From Parathielavia appendiculata (taxonomy: Eukaryota; Ascomycota; Sordariomycetes; Sordariales; Chaetomiaceae), in NCBI RefSeq assembly GCF_033297405.1, contig NW_026944231.1, forward strand, positions 236,532 through 300,531: a DNA stretch of 64,000 nucleotides. The letters are read 5' to 3'. A program made the translations under genes and the position numbers. Positions 11,601 to 23,700 of the stretch are shown here, in pieces. The notes beneath the pieces are model-generated. The model was not told where the DNA came from and made no database searches. It saw nothing but the letters and a program-made list of their open reading frames with translations. Within the stretch, counting starts at the first letter, position 1; each line of letters opens with the position of its first letter.

Positions 11601-13853
11601 CAGCTCCACAGACAGAGCTCTGATAACCCCCTTAATCAACTTTCAAAAGGCGTCAATCGGGACGCAGATACTTACAGAGTCTGCGCCCGGGGTGTCCACG
11701 ACCCCGTCCAAGCTCATGACGAGCAGTTGGGGTTAAAGGCCCAGTTTGTACAAGTACCTATCAATTATGCTTTCAAAAGCCTTTTGCTTCAGTCTTGGGC
11801 AGACGGAGATAAACCCTCGAGGTCCAGCTCCGTATGGTGGCAACACTGAGTCATGCCGCATGAACCTCCTTGGTCCGGTTTTGTCCAGGAGAGAAGATGG
11901 TAAAATGATAAGGGGCTCCAGTGGGTTGGCTCGTCTCCTTTCAGTTCACGATTCTTTGCGGAGAGACGGAGTGCGATAAGTTGCTAGAGACCTGCCCTTT
12001 CGGGTATGTCGCTGATGAGGAGGTCGGGCGAGGTTGGCTCGGCCGTTGGTGATGCGTGGGTTCAAATGCCAGCCGCAACTTGGGGCAGGCATGTGCTAAA
12101 TAAAGGCAGCTGATGACGTTCAGGTTGGGCCAGGGAAAGCGCAGTACTGCCACATGGCCACCTTGTTTTTGGCCGGCATGGTGTTCTCCATCCGCCCTGG
12201 CATCTCACAGCCTCAGGGACAGGAAAACGTGAAATTCATGTTTCTGCGATGTCTCAGAGGCACTGGTGGTGCGGCACAGCAGTTGAGCAAATTTGACCAC
12301 CCCTGCAGGACTCTCAAGCTGAACATAGTTACTCTCCACTGGGTTTCGGCGCAGCCGTCATGTTGACTTGATACGAGCTCATTGTGCAAATTTTCGAATC
12401 GATGGAATGGCAATGCCAGCAACGTCCGCTTGAGTCGGTTTGTAAAATTCCGGCATGGATAGACTTGTACCTGTCAACCCAGCCAGCAGTGGAAGATCTG
12501 CACTGGCGTCTTATAAGCGCGCTCGTGTCCAGCTTGGTCTACACATGCGCACCTGCCACCAAGATGGTTGCAGCGGGGCTGGGGCTGGCGAAGTGATTCA
12601 TGCACAGGCATGCAGGGGTTGCAGGGCCGTTTCATCAAGGAACTGCTTTCAAGGATAGCCGTGTTTGCCGTCATCAAAAAATCGGCCTTCCGGGTTGGAT
12701 TGTACAATGCTGGGACGTGTGGAACAGCTCGAAAAGCTTGATGGTATCCGTAGGATGATAGACTCTGACTGACGGGTCAATTTGCGGCAGGACAATGACC
12801 AGGTTGACTGAGTACCTGCTCGAATTCCGAAACGTGGTTGCCCGATCTGGATTTCGGGCCTCGCTGTCCGCCAAGACGCCATCTCGCCGTTACAGATACA
12901 GGACCCTTGTTTTCAGGGCTGCCACGACGACCCGGGTTGAGCACCACGAGAGAGCCAGGAGAATGGCGTCCAGACAGCGAATCATATAGAAGGCCGCAGC
13001 ACAGATTCCAGGATATGACTTTCCAGGAGCATGGATAATAATCTGGATCATCTCGAGTCGTCAATGCTGCCACGTAAACATGAAAGGAATGCAGGTTGCG
13101 GATTAAGCACGGCAACAAATTGGTGGGTAAAGTGGACAACGTCAGATGAACAAGGGAGGTCAAGTGGCCCCTGGAAGAATGTCGAATGACAGCGGCCGAG
13201 CCTGACACATTATCGGCCTTCCGGATACCAACAAGACGTGATTGAGGGGAAATGTCTGGTTGAATCTCGATGGCTAAAATTCTGAACTTCTTGTCTCTCT
13301 CATCCTTGCTAGCATCCGATCTCATTCTGTGGGAAGGCGAGAGACGTCGGGAAGCTGCGAGGAATCGCCTCACCTGTTCGAGATGACGGCCCAAGCTTCC
13401 AAGTTGCCATTCTCAACCTCCATTGGCCTGTCCTTGACCAGGCAGACATGGACGCTAGTCTGATTTTAGCTTAGCATCTTCCGAGCTGGCTCTAAAATTG
13501 CGAAGGAACGGATAATTGAGTCAACTGGCGTGAGGATACCAACAGAATAAGGCGTAAAATGTTGGAAATGAGATACTTCAAAAAGGATTTATTGAAGACC
13601 CAAGGAGCACGCATTATCCTGAGAGCCTAGGATACGTAGCTCCGTACCTACCGGTATGTCATCCACAATCGAGCCGTGCGACGGAAGCTCTGATTAGTTG
13701 ATAGGTCTCAATGCAGCATGGTTGGCATGGGCCAGGTTGTCTTGTGTGGCCCCTGTGACATTTATCAGTTCCATTCAATCACGGTGGCCCGCTATCCGCT
13801 CGGCCCTTGCTGGGACAGTTCCCTTGCCGCGGTCCAGGCTGCGCCAGCCAATC
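8643..13853. other. Gene-free stretch of 5.2 kb
   Basis: No gene supported. ORFs are short, lack motifs and are equally common on both strands; the longest (205 codons on the minus strand, 12777-13394) has no recognisable domain and mixed codon use. The last kilobase is probably promoter of the Gln-rich protein gene. No repeat family or transposon terminus was recognised. Confidence 0.5.
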
Positions 13854-13856
13854 ATG

Positions 13857-14997
13857 GAGCATCTTGATTCTCCCTGGCCCCAGTCTTTCTCGCTGCCCCA
13901 CCCGCTCTCTGCAGTCCCCACTCTCCAGTCTCCAGCCACTGGCAGCCGATCCTTTCATCTCTTCTCAGCTCCCGAGCCAGCCCTTCGCTCCTCCTGCTCT
14001 CCTCTTTCAGTCTCTCCATCGCCAGCACACCACCCTTCCTTTTCGCCCTTTCCGTCTTCCTCGCTTCGTGGTGCGTCTCCGCGTCGTTGCCGTCGTTGCC
14101 CGTCATAATCTTTCGGTTTGACCACCAAAATTTTCACCATTGCCGCATTCTCTCGACTCGCTGCACAAATCGCGACACAAAAAAACAAAGGAATAAAATA
14201 CGGAGGCATCTGTTGAAGGCTCGCCAAAAAGGTCTTTTTAATCATTGTATTCTATTTGCGCATATTTCATCATCCACTTCGTTACCATTGCAGCTATCTG
14301 CGAGTCTCGACTTGGTCACTTTTTGGCTTCGACACGGAACACGATTTAATTTCGCGGGCTCGACGAGTCTCGCCTGTGCGACCAACAACCGCATCGTCAA
14401 GATTCGGTATTCCAGCTCGCTCGACCCAAGGCAGCACCTGACTTTGACGAACGACAGCTTTGCGGGATCTGCGTCTTGATTCGAACAAGGAGCACCGGAT
14501 AAGACCGGTTGGCTTGGTCCCGCCTTGGCTGGTCCTTTGAAGATTGACTCGCGTGGTTGCACAAAGCGCAACCTTCGGCTTCGAGACAAATCCAAGCACC
14601 GCGAGGAAACCGCGTTTTTTACGCACGGCTGGAAGTCGCGTTGTCTTGGCCACGAAAATAGTTCCGGCGAGCAAATCGCACCGTCTCTCCTTCCGCATCG
14701 CTTTTTTCGCCGGCTTCCACGCTCATCCAGCATTTACGGTCCTTCCTCCGGCGAGCATAGTTAATACATCCGCAAACATTCAGTTGATCGGTTTTCTCAG
14801 CACCCATTATTCGATTTTGACAGCAGGAAGCAAGAAAATCCCACATCATCGTTTTTTTTCGACCCTCCGAGAGAGAGTCTAAATAGACTCGGCCCGCCGC
14901 AAGTCGAACGTTCGAGCACGTCGTCTTCGCTGCGCCCGCTTTCAGCAGTACTTCCTAATATTTGCATCACGCACTTTGCATCTTCCGGACTGCAAGA
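13857..14997 (+). promoter_or_regulatory. ATG-free 5' leader/promoter of the Gln-rich protein gene
   Basis: Scanning every line, the plus strand has no ATG between 13856 and the start codon at 14998 (1,141 nt), although about 18 would be expected at uniform base use and CAT (ATG on the other strand) is common. 13861-14060 is strongly pyrimidine-rich, a usual fungal core-promoter/initiator feature. The pattern fits a long transcribed leader that scanning ribosomes cross without upstream AUGs; a 5' UTR intron could lie inside. Confidence 0.6.
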
Positions 14998-16707
14998 ATG
15001 GACGCTGGCAGTCTCGCGCACATGTCTCACGCTCCCTTCAATCAGGCCCACGGCCTGGCTATGACTTCCGGCCTGGCGTCTCGTCGCGGAGGCCAGAATA
15101 TCAAACCGCTTTCGTTCGAGGCCCTAAAGTCGCCCACCGACCGAGACAACAGCCTGCCGACGCCCCGCACCAGCCGGTCCCATCTGCTGGCCGGTCTTCG
15201 CACTGCTCCGAAATCGGCTACGGCGACGAGCTTCCCGAACCTCCCGTCGCCGACGACGGTGAATCCCCAAGCTCGCAATCGCAACTCGATCGCCCCCGGC
15301 ATGTACGACTCCGCTAGCCTGTACAATGGCCCCAAGACGTCGATGCCACGTTTTGCCACCCCGCAGCAAGCCCAATCCCAGGCGTACAATCCGATGGCGG
15401 CAATGAACCAGCAGTACACGGCCGAGCAGGTTCTGGCACCCCCGCAGCTGCAGCTGGACGAAGCGCGGGATCAGATTGATCCCAATTTCCACGCCCAGCT
15501 CCTGTACACCAACGCCTACTTGTCGGAGCAGCAGCAACGCCTGCAGCAGCAGCTGAGAGCACTCCAGGCCGCTGCCCAGCAGTTCCAGGGCTTGAGCCTC
15601 AATGGCCAGGCACAGATGATGCAGCAGGGGTACGCGGGCGTGTATCAGCAGCAGCTTCAGAACGCTCAGGCCATGATGACTCCGGCAACGCCCCAGACCG
15701 GTGTCTATGCAGTTTACGATCGAATTACAGGCCAGCAGACTTTGTACATGGACCAGAGCCAGGTGCAGGCCCAGCTGAATGCACAGCTTCATGCGCAGCT
15801 CAATGCGCAGCTTGCCAACCAAGCTCAGCTGGCGAACGCCTACGCGAACATGCAGCAACCCGCCGTTGGCACTCCTCGCCTCCAAGTCTCTCCGGCGCCC
15901 TCGGCTCCGAACGCGACCGGCTTCCGCATGCCGTCGCCCCCGCGCCGCTACGACTCTCCAACAGAGCCGCACACTCCTTTGCCGCCGCCGAGCGCCAACG
16001 CCTTCCGCCGGGGACATAAGAAGTCTCCCTCGGTTTCCAACGGTTCCAAGAATCAGTTGTCGATTGAGATGAACGAGGAGCCGCTCAAGTCTGCTGGACC
16101 CAAGACGGCTTCATTCCCCCTCAGCTCCATGACTGCCGGATATGGTCCGGGCCAGGCGCGGGCCGGCGAGCACCCTGTTCGGCAACCGCGAAACCCGCCG
16201 TCTTTGGACGAGCTCAAGTCGAAGCCGACAGCCAAATACGAGGGAAGCAAGAACTTTGTTACCCGCACCCGGCGGTCTGCCATCAACAATCTTGTGCGGG
16301 CCGGCCTTGAGAGGCGCAAGGAGGCACGGAGTTCTGGCAGCAGTAGCCCTGTTTCCGAGAGCAGCGCTGAGCTTATCGAGACACCTATGACGGACAATGA
16401 CAGCGATTCCGGCCGTAGCGGGTCGGGCAGTCTGATCGATCGTGACGAGTGCAGCCTGCCCAGCTCTAGGACGAGCACGGGCAGCTGGGGTGCCATTGGG
16501 TCCGATCGTCCGAGCTCCCGCCAAAAGGCCCACCGCTCCAGCGTCGATAGCATCCCTTCGGATTCCGAGAACGCGCCGGAGCCGGGCAGCTTCGCCAGCC
16601 TCCTCAAGAACAGCAACCGGACCGTGGCTGTCACCGAGGGCAATGCCCAACGCAAGGCCCCGAGGCTCGTTCTCACCAGCGCCGAGAAGCGCAAGCTCGC
16701 TGCCTAG
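14998..16707 (+). CDS. Gln-rich conserved fungal protein of unknown function
   Basis: Single exon of 569 residues starting MDAGSLAHMSH; the ATG at 14998 is the first in over 1.1 kb. The N-terminus has a Ser/Pro-rich region with SFEALKSPT. Roughly residues 125-290 are Gln/Ala-rich, with long QQ runs and imperfect repeats of AQLNAQLHAQ type. The C-terminal third is basic and Ser-rich: a NFVTRTRRSAINNLV block, an acidic/serine stretch and a conserved tail SFASLLKNSNRTV followed by APRLVLTSAEKRK. There are no membrane segments or catalytic motifs. I recognise it as a conserved ascomycete protein without a named domain; Gln-rich disordered composition is common in RNA-granule and regulatory proteins, but that is only inference. 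The long antisense ORF opposite it is a composition shadow. Confidence 0.8.
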   Translation: MDAGSLAHMSHAPFNQAHGLAMTSGLASRRGGQNIKPLSFEALKSPTDRDNSLPTPRTSRSHLLAGLRTAPKSATATSFPNLPSPTTVNPQARNRNSIAPGMYDSASLYNGPKTSMPRFATPQQAQSQAYNPMAAMNQQYTAEQVLAPPQLQLDEARDQIDPNFHAQLLYTNAYLSEQQQRLQQQLRALQAAAQQFQGLSLNGQAQMMQQGYAGVYQQQLQNAQAMMTPATPQTGVYAVYDRITGQQTLYMDQSQVQAQLNAQLHAQLNAQLANQAQLANAYANMQQPAVGTPRLQVSPAPSAPNATGFRMPSPPRRYDSPTEPHTPLPPPSANAFRRGHKKSPSVSNGSKNQLSIEMNEEPLKSAGPKTASFPLSSMTAGYGPGQARAGEHPVRQPRNPPSLDELKSKPTAKYEGSKNFVTRTRRSAINNLVRAGLERRKEARSSGSSSPVSESSAELIETPMTDNDSDSGRSGSGSLIDRDECSLPSSRTSTGSWGAIGSDRPSSRQKAHRSSVDSIPSDSENAPEPGSFASLLKNSNRTVAVTEGNAQRKAPRLVLTSAEKRKLAA

Positions 16708-17589
16708 TCGGCACAGGGAGTTGGACGATGTCACGGCCGGAATTTCCGCGCCTTACGCTAATTCACGATTATGCCCCATGTTTTTTTTCGTTCATTGGCC
16801 GGCTGTAGACGCCCGGGGCGGGTTGCAGCGCCTCGCGATGTCTCGTTTGTTTCCCGGTATGGCTTACGAAGTCACCCTTTTCATTCGACATTCTTGAGAC
16901 GACCCGGACCTGACGTTTGGCGATCGGATGACGCTTGAGGAGTCTTGCTTTTTTTCTCTTCTCGCAACATGACGGGATTGTCTTGATTGCATCTTTCTTG
17001 GAGCAGTGCATTTGGTTTCTCGACTTGATTCTCGTTCGGATTGATGACGCTGTCGTTTGTGGCGTCCCGAGACCAAGGCCCCGTCCTTCGATTCTTACCG
17101 TTCTTTACTGGCCCTCACGACAACCAGGCCCATCATGTCTCGTTTTTTGCGGTATTTGTTTTTCGGCTCCGGGAACAGGCAGCCCGGAGCTTGCACCGTG
17201 GCGCTTGGAGATTGGCGGATATTGGCAATATGAGCTGTGGATGGATGGGCAGGTGGGAAAATGGGGTATTCTGGGGGGGAAGGAGCAGCATTGGAGGTTC
17301 AATACACATCAATGCGGGATTGCCTGGGCACCCATGTCCTGCCATGGACAATGAGGGTTTCGGATGGTATCCTGAGGGACTACAAAGGTGACTTGGGCTG
17401 GAGGTGTAGCTGGGCTTATCGGCCCACTATGGACACCTGGTTTGATAGGTGGCGGGGAGAGGTGCGTGCTGAGGTGCTGGGAGACATGCTGCTAGCTAGC
17501 TACCCTCCTTAAGGTTAGGTAGTCTTCCATTCATTGTGTATTATGCCTTGGTTGATTGATCATGTCGGTGACGAGTATGATGATCCCCT
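16708..17589. other. 3' UTR and intergenic spacer
   Basis: Follows the Gln-rich protein stop. T-rich stretches such as those near 16780 and 16950 fit a 3' UTR. No coding potential with motifs is seen on either strand. Confidence 0.5.
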
Positions 17590-18560
17590 ATAATCGAACT
17601 GGATTCCTCGTGCCGTCATGGCGCTCCGCAACTCGGAAACCGACTCTATGTCCGATCTGTCCTCCCAATCGTCATCCCAAGTAGACGTCAAATCTCTGAT
17701 GTACCATACGCGCAGCGTGGCAAATATGGGCGTGTGGGCAATCACGGCGTCCCTGAGCTCGAGCAAACTGAACTGGCTGAACCAGCCCGTTGGGCCCCTC
17801 CTCTCGTACTTGAGCGTCTCGAAATTGGGACATGCCGCGATAATCCTGTTAAGACATTTCGCGTCGCAGACGCTGTCTTCGAAGTCTAGGTAGGTCATCG
17901 GTCAGGTTCCCCAGGTCAGGGAAGCCGAATGCCATGTCGAAGGTCTTGCTGGAGAGATTGGGCGCCGCGCGAAACAGGGAGAAGATGTTGGATAGGTCCA
18001 TGCCTCCGTCCACATCGTCATGGCCGAGGTTGACGGTATGTAAGCGCGGCAAAGAGTGTGGTGTGCACAGGCGGAAGGACTCGCGGAAGTCGAGGGTGGC
18101 GTCCAGAGTTTCCAGGCTGAGGCAGAGGCTGGTCAGGATGTCGAGGGGGAAGTTGCCCGCAGAGACGACAATCTCGGACTCCGCGTCAAGAACCTCGCAG
18201 CCGTCCGGCCATGTCAGCCCTCGTTGGTCTGCCGTGAAATACGGTTTGGAACCGACGGGTGAAGTGGGCGGCTGTCGCTGGGGCCCAGTTCGAGGGCCCA
18301 AAGGCCAGGACCCTGGGGACGCGCAGTTCCTCGACCAACGAGGCGAGATCCTTGCGGGTGAGCAGAGTCTGGGTGAGCCCTGCTACGTTTCTGTCGCAGA
18401 TTGGGCTGTGGTAAAGGTGGGCTGTTGCCAGGCTGTTGAGCTCGCGCGATGTCCGGCAGAGGGTGGCGAAGGCCGGGGCGCGGCGGTGGTCTGGGAGGGG
18501 GAGAGGAGTGTCGGCGCAAGTGCAGATGGAGGCTGAAGCAGCACCGGTCCTCTCCCGGGC
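17590..18560 (-). pseudogene. F-box/leucine-rich-type protein relic with frameshifts
   Basis: Read on the minus strand, three consecutive coding-like segments lie in three different frames. First (about 18530-18240) an F-box-like N-terminal part with APAFATLCRTSRELN, LATAHLYHSPICDRN and LTRKDLASLV. Then (18235-17900) an LRR-like part with LTWPDGCEVLDAESEI and TSLCLSLETLDATLDF. Then (17898-17560) the C-terminus with MTYLDFEDSVCDAKCL and SELRSAMTARGI. The switches near 18235 and 17895 have no good GT...AG intron, so at least two frameshifts are present. The layout is that of the large fungal F-box families whose members recruit SCF ligase targets. No clean start codon is seen. Sequencing error is possible but two shifts in 1 kb argues for decay. 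Confidence 0.6.
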
Positions 18561-19298
18561 TGCAGCAAAGGCAGAGCTTCTACGTTATCATCTCGACGAG
18601 TTCGACGGGGAGACTTTTGAACTGAGCCATTTTCTTCAACTCAACCTAATGATCGTGAGGCGCCTTAACTTTCAAGAGGCAATGAACATTGGGCCTTTTG
18701 TGTCTGGAGTTTTGTGGTTAGAAATGCGAATAAGTGGTTCATCCGATTCCTGTCCAGGCTGCAGTCTGTCATTGGAGTACTCGTAACTTAGAACGGTTAG
18801 TTCACGAAAGTCGCGCTCCACACCTAAGTAAGACTCACATTTCACAATCCCGATTTCCAACCTTCGCCCTCCTGTGTAAACATATCGGCGTTTGGGCTTG
18901 ATTCATAGCAACATATCGGCGTTTGCCCTGAAGCATAATTATCTCCGCAGTTGTGAATGCAGCCAATCGCCCAACACATGTTGAGCGAGCTTCCTGTCTG
19001 GTCGGTGGACAGAAAGTGGGTCGAGTTCGCGTCTCCAAGTCGATTTCCCCCGCGCCAACGTCGTCTGGCGAACTGCAGCATGTCGTCGTCATTTTGTTTT
19101 CCCGGTGACTCCATCAGCAGCGGGGTTGCCATTCGGGCTCAACGAGGATATAAACCAGGGATCCGATTCACAGTCCAGTCCGACACTCATACTCAACCTC
19201 AACACCACAAAACTCGTCACAGATTCGTATGCTAGCCCCCGCACTCAGGCCTTGGATCCATCACTGACACTCTCCCAGCTTCTTGCAAGTCTTTACCA
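18561..19298 (+). other. Spacer and promoter of the aldo-keto reductase gene
   Basis: About 740 nt without a supported gene. The last 150 nt include a TATA box and a CT/CA-rich stretch leading to the reductase start codon. Confidence 0.5.
19149..19154 (+). promoter_or_regulatory. TATA box of the aldo-keto reductase gene
   Basis: TATAAA 150 nt upstream of the ATG at 19299, followed by a pyrimidine/adenine-rich leader with no ATG except in the region just upstream of the start; a plausible core promoter position for a fungal gene. Confidence 0.45.
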
Positions 19299-20414
19299 AT
19301 GTCGCCTCTCATCGCCCAATCCCCCAAGCCGCGCGTCATCTTGGGCCTGATGACCTTCGGCCCGGACGAGTCGGCAGGTGCGCGCATCACCGACGTCAGC
19401 GAGTTCGGCAAGGTCCTCGACCTATTCCAGTCGCGCGGCTACAACGAGGTCGACACGGCCCGCGTCTACGTTGGCGGCAAGCAGGAGGCCTTCACCCGCG
19501 AGGCCCGTTGGAAGGATCGCGGCTTGACCCTGGCCACCAAGGTCAAGTACCCCAACCAGCCTGGAGACAACACGTACGACAAAGTGTTGCAGTCGGCCGA
19601 GACGAGTCTGCGGGAGCTGGGCGCCGAGTGCGTGGATATCCTGTATCTTCATGCAGCCGTGAGTCACCTCATTCTATTCTTCGTTGTTGTTTTCGCGTTG
19701 AGCTGACGTCCAAAGGACCGCGCAACTCCGTTCGACGAGTCCCTCCGCGCCATCAACGAGTTGCACAAGGCCGGCAAGTTTGTCCGTTTCGGCATCTCCA
19801 ACTTCACCGCCTACGAGGTGGCCGAGATTGTGCTCACCTGCGAGCACAACGGCTGGGTGCGCCCCACCGTCTACCAGGCCATGTACAACGCCATAACGCG
19901 GTCCATTGAGGCCGAGCTGATCCCCGCCTGTCGCCGGTACGGCCTGGACCTTGTCGTCTACAACCCCATTGCCGGCGGCCTGTTCTCGGGCAAGATCAAG
20001 TCCAAGGATATGGTACCGTCTGAGGGGAGGTTCAGCGACGCTGCCTCACATGGCAAGCTGTACCGCGGTCGCTACTTCAGGGACTCGACTTTCCGGGCGC
20101 TGCAGGTGGTTGAGCAGGCGGTCGACAAGGCTGGGCTGACCATGATTGAGACGGCGCTGCGGTGGGTCGTGCATCATTCTGCGCTGAAGGTCAAGGACGG
20201 GAACGATGGTATTATCATCGGCGTGTCGAGAATTGAGCAGCTGGACCAGAACCTGACCCATCTCGAGAAGGGGCCGCTGCCGGACGACGTTGTCAAGGCG
20301 CTGGACGAGGCCTGGTATATCAGCAAGCAGGATACCGCCCCGTATTGGCACAAGGAGCTTGAGTACACCTATGACACGCGGCAGGCCCTGTTTGGCGCGC
20401 GGGCACAGGATTGA
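19299..20414 (+). CDS. Aldo-keto reductase, AKR7 (aflatoxin-aldehyde reductase) type
   Basis: Two exons, 19299-19658 and 19716-20414, separated by a 57-nt intron with a GTGAGT donor, a CTGAC branch site at 19703-19707 and an AAAG acceptor; the joined frame gives 352 residues, the usual family length. The catalytic tetrad is visible: Asp52 and Tyr57 (VDTARVY), Lys81 (LATKVKYP) and His118 (DILYLHAAD). The second half has the cofactor-binding end with GVSRIEQLDQNL. It should be a cytosolic NADPH-dependent reductase of aldehydes or dicarbonyls, similar to the AKR7A aflatoxin dialdehyde reductases and to many fungal housekeeping or secondary-metabolism reductases; the true substrate cannot be told. 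No biosynthetic cluster surrounds it. Confidence 0.92.
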
Positions 20415-20734
20415 TGAGAGGGTAGAGATAACTAGTCACAATCAATTTCCGAATGAGAATGCGAAGACCGGATTCGTTGCACGACATGTCCTACAGTCTG
20501 ATTGCCAGGGCCAGGTCGCGATGCGGTCCGCCTCTGCTGCGCCGCTCACCTGCAGTCGAAGTTCTTCGAAACTTGTGATTCTGCAAGAGAGGGGGCTAAG
20601 GTTGAGTGGACCCGCCGGGGCAACAGGGTATTCTCTTGCTTACCCCTCCTGATGTGGTTCCCAAGTATCCTCCGACCTGACCTCCCAAAGGCAAGGTTTC
20701 ATGTTCAAACTCTTTTCCGTCTGCAACCACCAGA
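20415..20734 (+). other. Short spacer upstream of the NLR gene
   Basis: 320 nt between the reductase stop and the NLR start. No TATA box or gene evident; the frame overlapping it from 20502 is a shadow that runs into the NLR in another frame. Confidence 0.5.
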
Positions 20735-23700
20735 ATGGGATGTGAGGCGCCCACCTCCCGCGAGGACTTTGAAATCGGCATTGTCTGCGCGCTGCCTCTC
20801 GAGTTCGACGCCGCCGTGGCTGCTCTGGATGAAGTCTGGGGCGACGATATCCGGTCGGTATTGGGCAGAGCGCCGGGAGACCGCAACACCTACGTCCACG
20901 GGCGGATGGGGCAACACAATGTCGTGCTCACGTCGCTGCGGCAGAGAGCGGGCAAGCCGACCATGGGCAAGGCCAACGCCGCCATCGTGGCAAGCGACCT
21001 TCGTCACAGCTACCCGGGCCTGTGCCTCGCCCTGCTTGTGGGCATCTGCGGCGGCATCCCCAAGGCGGATGGTAGGGAAGTGCTGCTCGGCGACGTCGTC
21101 ATCAGCAGCTCGGTTGTCCAGTATGATTTTGGGAGACAGTACCCCGACGGTTTCCGCAGGAAGGACGGGCCCCAGAACAGCCTTGCCGCACCCTTGGAGG
21201 AGAACGCGAGCATCCTTTCGATCCTGGACACGGACTACGGGAGAGACTCGTTGCGAGAGAAGATGGCGTCTTTCCTCAAGATGGTGCAGCAACAGCGCCC
21301 CAAGTATCTCATTCCCAACCCGGCTTCCGACAAGCTCTACCAGTCCACATACCGCCACAAACATCAGACTTCTCATAACTGCGAGTGTCTTCACCACGAC
21401 AAGGAGTCGGATCCTGTTTGTGAGGAAGCCATGGAAAGCTCGTGTCAGACGTTGGGATGTGACGACAGCTACTTGGTCAAGAGAAGCCGCTTGGAAGAAC
21501 GCCTGGTAGCGGTTGCTACTGCTGACGCAGACCCGGACGCTGCCGTGCTCCAGCCAGCCATTCATGTGGGCAAAGTAGCCACGGGTGACACGGTCATGAA
21601 GTCAGGGGTTGGCCGTGATCGCATCGCCCACAGGGAGGGCATCATTGCCTTTGAAATGGAGGCTGCGGGCATTTGGGAGCAACTGCCGTGCCTGGTCGTC
21701 AAGGGGGTGTGTGACTACGCCGACAGCCACAAGAACAAGGCCTGGCAGGACTATGCGGCAGCAACCGCGGCGGCAGCGGCCAAGGGCATTGCCATGTTGC
21801 ACACGCCAGCCGACAAGTCGAGGTTCAGGGACAATAACCCCTTCCGGCCCGAATCCATCTTGCCCTTCACGCCGGACCCTGAGTTTGTTGGACGGCCGGC
21901 CATCTCGGCCTGGCTGAGTGAAATGTCACAGCGGCGGGGGGAAAGGGTTGCGCTGGTCGGCCTCGGTGGCATCGGGAAATCCCAACTCGCCATCCAGTTT
22001 GCGCATGGAGTCCGCAACAAGTCTCACGTCTTCTGGATCAACGCGACCACGTGGAGCACTCTCGAGACATCGTGCCATACCATAGCCGACCGGCTGGGCT
22101 TGAAATCACAAAGCCTTCCAAAGTCCGATTCGGAGGATGACATTGTTGGCCGGGTCGGTGACTGGCTTGGCCGTGAGGAGAACGGGCGCTGGACTGTCAT
22201 CATAGACAACCTCGACGACGCCTCGATACTACCGGACGACGACCCGCATCTCACAAAACTGCTGCCGCAGACAAGCAACGGCTTTGTCCTAGTCACGTCC
22301 TGGTCAACGGCGGCGGCCGAGCAGTTGACTGGGAGCGGTCCCCAGAACATATATGCGGTTCCACCCATGGGCGAGGAGGAGGCCTTGCAGCTTTTCCGAG
22401 GAAAGCTTAGGAACGGGGCGGCCTGCCCAGAAGAGGATGGACGGGAGGTGGTCCGCCTGCTCGACTATATGCCACTGGCCATCTCGCAGGCGGCAGCCTA
22501 CATCAACCGCCGCGCCCCGCGAGTGACGGTGCGCGATTACAACGACATGCTTCGCAACCACGACAAGAAGGGAACGTTGCTCGGTGCCGAGTACCAAGAG
22601 CTCCGGCGCTACGGGGTCGCCTCCAACTCGATTCTGACCACCTGGATGGTCACGTTCGACCAGCTGCAGCGCGAGCGGCCAACGGCCGCCGACCTCCTGT
22701 CCTTGATGACCTTCTTCAGCCCCCAGTCCATCCCGGAGTGGGTGCTCAAGTCGCTGTACGACCGCAATGCTCGCAAGCTGCCCCCGTCCAAGGTCAGGGA
22801 CACGGTGCCTCCTTCCATGGCGGCACTGCTCTCGTCCTTCAACTCAGGGCGGCGGTATTTGAATCGTAACCTAGACGTCGACTTGAACTCGCGCGTCTGG
22901 GACGAGTGGATCGAGTCGGATCTCGGTCCCGCCAAGGGCGGTGAGCAGCAAAAGGCAGACCAGGCAAAGCAGCATGCATCCAAGGGCCGGTGGAGGGCCC
23001 GCTTGTCGTCCAAGGCCAAGGACTTGTTCTCGTCATCCAAGAAGAGCATAGGCGGCACCACGATCAGCGAGGAACACTTGCCTGGCCGTACCCCCGACGC
23101 AGGCGACGCGGATGATTCCGACAGCGGTGCCGGCCCCGACGAGAGACTGGAGCGCGACCTCGAGACCCTGCTGGGGTACTCGCTCGTGACCCCGAGCGTC
23201 ATCGACGGCGTCCTCAAGATGCACCCGCTGGTGCGCTACTGCACCGAGACGTGGCTCGCGCGGACGGGGAGGCTGGCCAAATGGAAGAAGCGCTTCCTGC
23301 TGATCATGGCCGCCAACGCGCCCAACGTCTCCAAACAGGGCGACCGGTGGACGCCCCAGGCTGACCTCACCATCCATCTCGAGCCGCTCCTGCGGGACGA
23401 GCCGCCGCCCGACGACGGGCCGACGGCCATGCTCTGGGTCATCCTCTCCATCTACCTCTATTACCGGTGGCGCGACGACAAATCCGAAGAGGCCGCGGCG
23501 AATCTACTCGACAAGATGACTACCGTGTCCAACAACGTCTTGGGGCCAGGCGACAGACTGACGCTCGCCTGCCTGAACCTCCGCGCCCGACGGCTTTCGG
23601 AACAAGAGAGATACGCTGAAGCAGAAGTCGTGTGTCTGGACATTCTCGAGCGGGCCGAGAAGGTTGGCGACGTCGTCTGCCACATCGTCATGGAGTCGCA

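Noticed and set aside
12777..13394. 205-codon minus-strand frame in a gene-free region
   Set aside because: No recognisable domain, mixed codon use, and competing frames on both strands; chance is sufficient.
15124..16017. 297-codon antisense frame in the Gln-rich gene
   Set aside because: Shadow of CAG-rich codons read as CTG leucine on the other strand; no domain.
20502..21509. 335-codon frame overlapping the start of the NLR in another frame
   Set aside because: The NLR frame carries clear phosphorylase motifs across the same bases; this one is low-complexity Ser/Arg/Thr.
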